Shown here in pieces: positions 62,203-64,000 of a stretch of DNA of 64,000 bases. The DNA is from Aulostomus chinensis (lineage: Eukaryota; Chordata; Actinopteri; Syngnathiformes; Aulostomidae): NCBI GenBank assembly GCA_037954235.1, contig JBBMOA010000017.1:25805027-25869026 (forward strand), in the 5' to 3' direction. Position 1 is the stretch's first letter, and each line of letters opens with the position of its first letter. The notes under the pieces are model-generated. The model was not told the origin of the DNA, did no database searches, and was given only the letters and a program-made list of their open reading frames with translations. Both the position numbers and the translations under genes were made by a program.

Positions 62203-63544
62203 TTGTGCTGATGACTTGTTATTGTAGATTTCTGGTTCAATGGCGCTTCCTAAACGTATGCGTTTCTTAAGTGTTTTTGGAGTTTGTGGTTCCTCCCATG
62301 TGTGTCTGTCCACCTCATCTTTCCGAGCAGAGGAACTTTGTGCCTACGTCAGCTCTCTCACTGGATGTGCTCATGTGTTGTGTTGCTACTTCTTCCATGT
62401 TACCACCAACACGGATCTTGGAACAAAGAACCAGGAAGTGCATTCAGAAGAGAAACAGCTGGTTAACATATTTGCCTTTCTTCAATGTCAGTTTTTAATT
62501 AGCTAATAGCCTCTTAACACCTGATTAGCTTATGTGTGCCCTTCTGCCGTAAAGTGGACCACTACACCCAAAAGGTGTAGTTTTATCTTGTGCTGATATG
62601 ACGACTGCGAACGAGCTTCCAAACGTATCGAAGGATTTTGTTGCTTTTATTGCAAAAGAAAAGTGGTGCGGTTGAATGTCTTGGAGTCACCTCGATTATT
62701 GGTGCAACCCCCAGCAGTGGTGCCTGCGACCCATCTGCCCTCATACGAGGAAGTCTTCCAGTGACTGGCAGGGTTCCCATCCAGGAAGTAGGGACACACA
62801 GAGCAGATGTCCATATCTGCGTAGGCTTTACATAAGTCCTCCAAGGTCATCCTGTTGGGGGCAGGAAGTAGATTTCAGCGGGTCTGGGTGTGAATGTTCG
62901 GACCTGTGAAGGCCTCCAGTGGGAACACGTGTGCAATTTAACTCAGGAGCTTCTGAATAACGAGGAAAATTCAGCTCATCTTCACTGTGCTTCAGTCTCA
63001 AAGACCCTGCTCCTGCTTCTAGAACATGCAACGAATCTGATCTTTGGTATTCTCACCAGAACTCCCCGTCATCCTCCACCGCCAGACAGGTGTCTCGATC
63101 CTGAGCACTGACAGTCTTCCACAGAGGCGACCTTCAGGAGAGTTTGACATTTAAGTAACACCGTGCACCTCAATCTTTGCACCAACATGTCACATAAAAC
63201 ACGCAGGAGGGTTTATGTGTGATTACAGGCTGCCTGAGGAGAAGCAGACAGTCACAAGACTGCAGTGAAACCAGTTTGAGTCACGAATGTACCACACATA
63301 ATTGTGGAGTAACCCATCTGAAAAATGCCCCAACTGTTAAGCTGTTAGCGACCTGCTAGCTTTAAAAGAAGCTGTAAACACGCTAACAAAATGTACAATA
63401 AATCAGTCTCTGTTGTTCTGTTGACGGAACATACTGGATAATAAATAGGTGCTCTTACTGATCGCTCCAGTCTCCTTTCCACTCTCCTTGACCCCAGGGG
63501 TTCCACAGGCGCACCAGCCTCACCAGCTGCCCTCTGCTCATCAC
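57528..63544 (-). CDS. Classical calpain cysteine protease, 5' part outside window (gene B)
   Basis: Paralogue of gene A in the same orientation. The 15 exons in the window (5' to 3') are 63459-63544, 63057-63131, 62691-62851, 61788-61942, 61512-61523, 61132-61340, 61008-61047, 60272-60340, 59707-59764, 59566-59624, 59300-59368, 59146-59224, 58062-58178, 57895-57947, 57528-57554. They sum to 1,269 bp (422 codons plus stop). The first visible exon carries the catalytic-Asn motif WNPWGQGEW. The Cys and His exons must lie beyond 64,000. A C2-like domain with G-R-W-V-A-G-T-T-A-G-G-C upstream, then a penta-EF-hand domain ending WLYVSMYT, follow. Eleven of 15 exons have exactly the size of the gene A counterpart. 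The other differences are multiples of three. Confidence 0.92.
57958..58007. repeat. (CA)n microsatellite
   Basis: About 25 CA repeats in a short intron of calpain gene B, 10 bp upstream (in gene sense) of the acceptor of exon 57895-57947. Confidence 0.9.
58774..58793 (+). promoter_or_regulatory. Triple AGGTCA direct repeat (DR1-type half-sites)
   Basis: AGGTCA at 58774-58779, 58781-58786 and 58788-58793 with single-base spacers, plus AAGGTCA at 58799-58805. Two such half-sites with one spacer form a canonical DR1 for RXR heterodimers or HNF4. It is in an intron of calpain gene B and may be part of a dispersed repeat, so function is only a possibility. Confidence 0.45.
59765..61007 (-). other. 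Two introns of calpain gene B around exon 60272-60340
   Basis: The 667-bp intron 60341-61007 holds a perfect 13-bp inverted repeat at 60433-60462. Both introns otherwise show no gene, microsatellite or recognised element. Confidence 0.5.
60433..60462. repeat. Perfect GC-rich inverted repeat with 4-base loop
   Basis: Arms 60433-60445 and 60450-60462 (ccgccacagccgg and its complement) enclose tcct. It would form a stable hairpin in the calpain gene B transcript or its antisense. Confidence 0.85.
62154..62200. repeat. (GT)n microsatellite
   Basis: About 23 GT repeats in the calpain gene B intron between exons 61788-61942 and 62691-62851. Confidence 0.9.
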
Positions 63545-64000
63545 CTGAACACCAGCAGAAAGTCTCATCAGACTTTTGAACAGACATGTTCAAAGGAACA
63601 CGCCAAATCTATTCAGGTCCACATGCACAGATAGAGACATGGCAATGGACCTCTGTGGAGGTCTGGAGGGGACACGGGTCTTGAGCTGCTGGTCTTATGG
63701 ACACTGACCACATCTTCAAACAGTTGGCGTGTTCACTTAAAGGCCCAACGTTCCCACTTGTAGCCAAACGCTGATGATAATAATCTGAGCCCGTCAGCGG
63801 TAAGAATGACTCTGACGCCGACGGTTGCGGCCACTCCAGTTCCCAGTCACAGCGTTCTCCCTCAAACATGGGACAGTCTGTCATTGCAGCTGGAACACTT
63901 GGGAACATAGAACCCAGGCGGACATAGACGTCTCCATCTGGCCTGCAGATGCAGAGCTTTACAAACAGGATCAACCTGGCAAACGCAGCGTTTAGCTCTT
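63545..64000 (-). other. Intron of calpain gene B running off the window
   Basis: No catalytic-His exon is found here. In gene A that exon lies only 86 bp upstream, so this intron is longer in gene B. Nothing else is recognised. Confidence 0.6.

Noticed and set aside
63609..63974. 121-residue reverse-strand frame as the missing catalytic-His exon of calpain gene B
   Set aside because: It contains no G-H-A-Y motif and no calpain-like sequence. The expected exon must lie outside the window.

Overview
This window is vertebrate nuclear DNA, most likely from a teleost fish. The genes are split into many short exons with GT..AG splice sites. Introns are compact, CA/GT microsatellites are frequent, and there is a truncated Rex3-like non-LTR retrotransposon with a (GATG)n tail. 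I rebuilt gene models by hand from splice sites and reading-frame closure. No homology search was run.

Positions 1-45,007 (+ strand) are the 3' part of one very large gene of the mesothelin/stereocilin family. The first 30.7 kb is a head-to-tail array of a ~3,957-bp unit: seven full copies and a partial eighth. Each unit carries 15 exons totalling 1,803 bp, that is exactly 601 codons, so any number of copies keeps the frame open. Introns are as similar between copies as exons, so the array was amplified or homogenised very recently. After a sharp boundary near 30,715, diverged versions of the same four-exon modules follow. Then comes a mesothelin-like C-terminal region with a basic K-T-K-R segment, a Pro/Ser/Thr-rich linker and a hydrophobic tail typical of a GPI-anchor signal. 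The modelled window segment has 148 exons and 6,095 codons plus stop. The 5' end lies outside the window.

Positions 46,444-63,544 (- strand) hold two classical calpain protease genes in head-to-tail tandem. The downstream one is complete (21 exons, 698 aa, catalytic Cys105/His261/Asn285). The other is cut by the window edge: its 15 terminal exons are present, and its catalytic Cys and His exons lie beyond 64,000. The two have almost identical exon sizes, including a 12-bp exon.

The mesothelin-like gene and the first calpain gene converge tail to tail across ~1.4 kb. Noncoding content includes a ~300-bp element with 46-bp terminal inverted repeats and related fragments, an L2-type repeat remnant, several dinucleotide microsatellites and a triple AGGTCA direct repeat. 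The most unusual item is the homogenised array encoding a giant, heavily N-glycosylatable, probably GPI-anchored extracellular protein.
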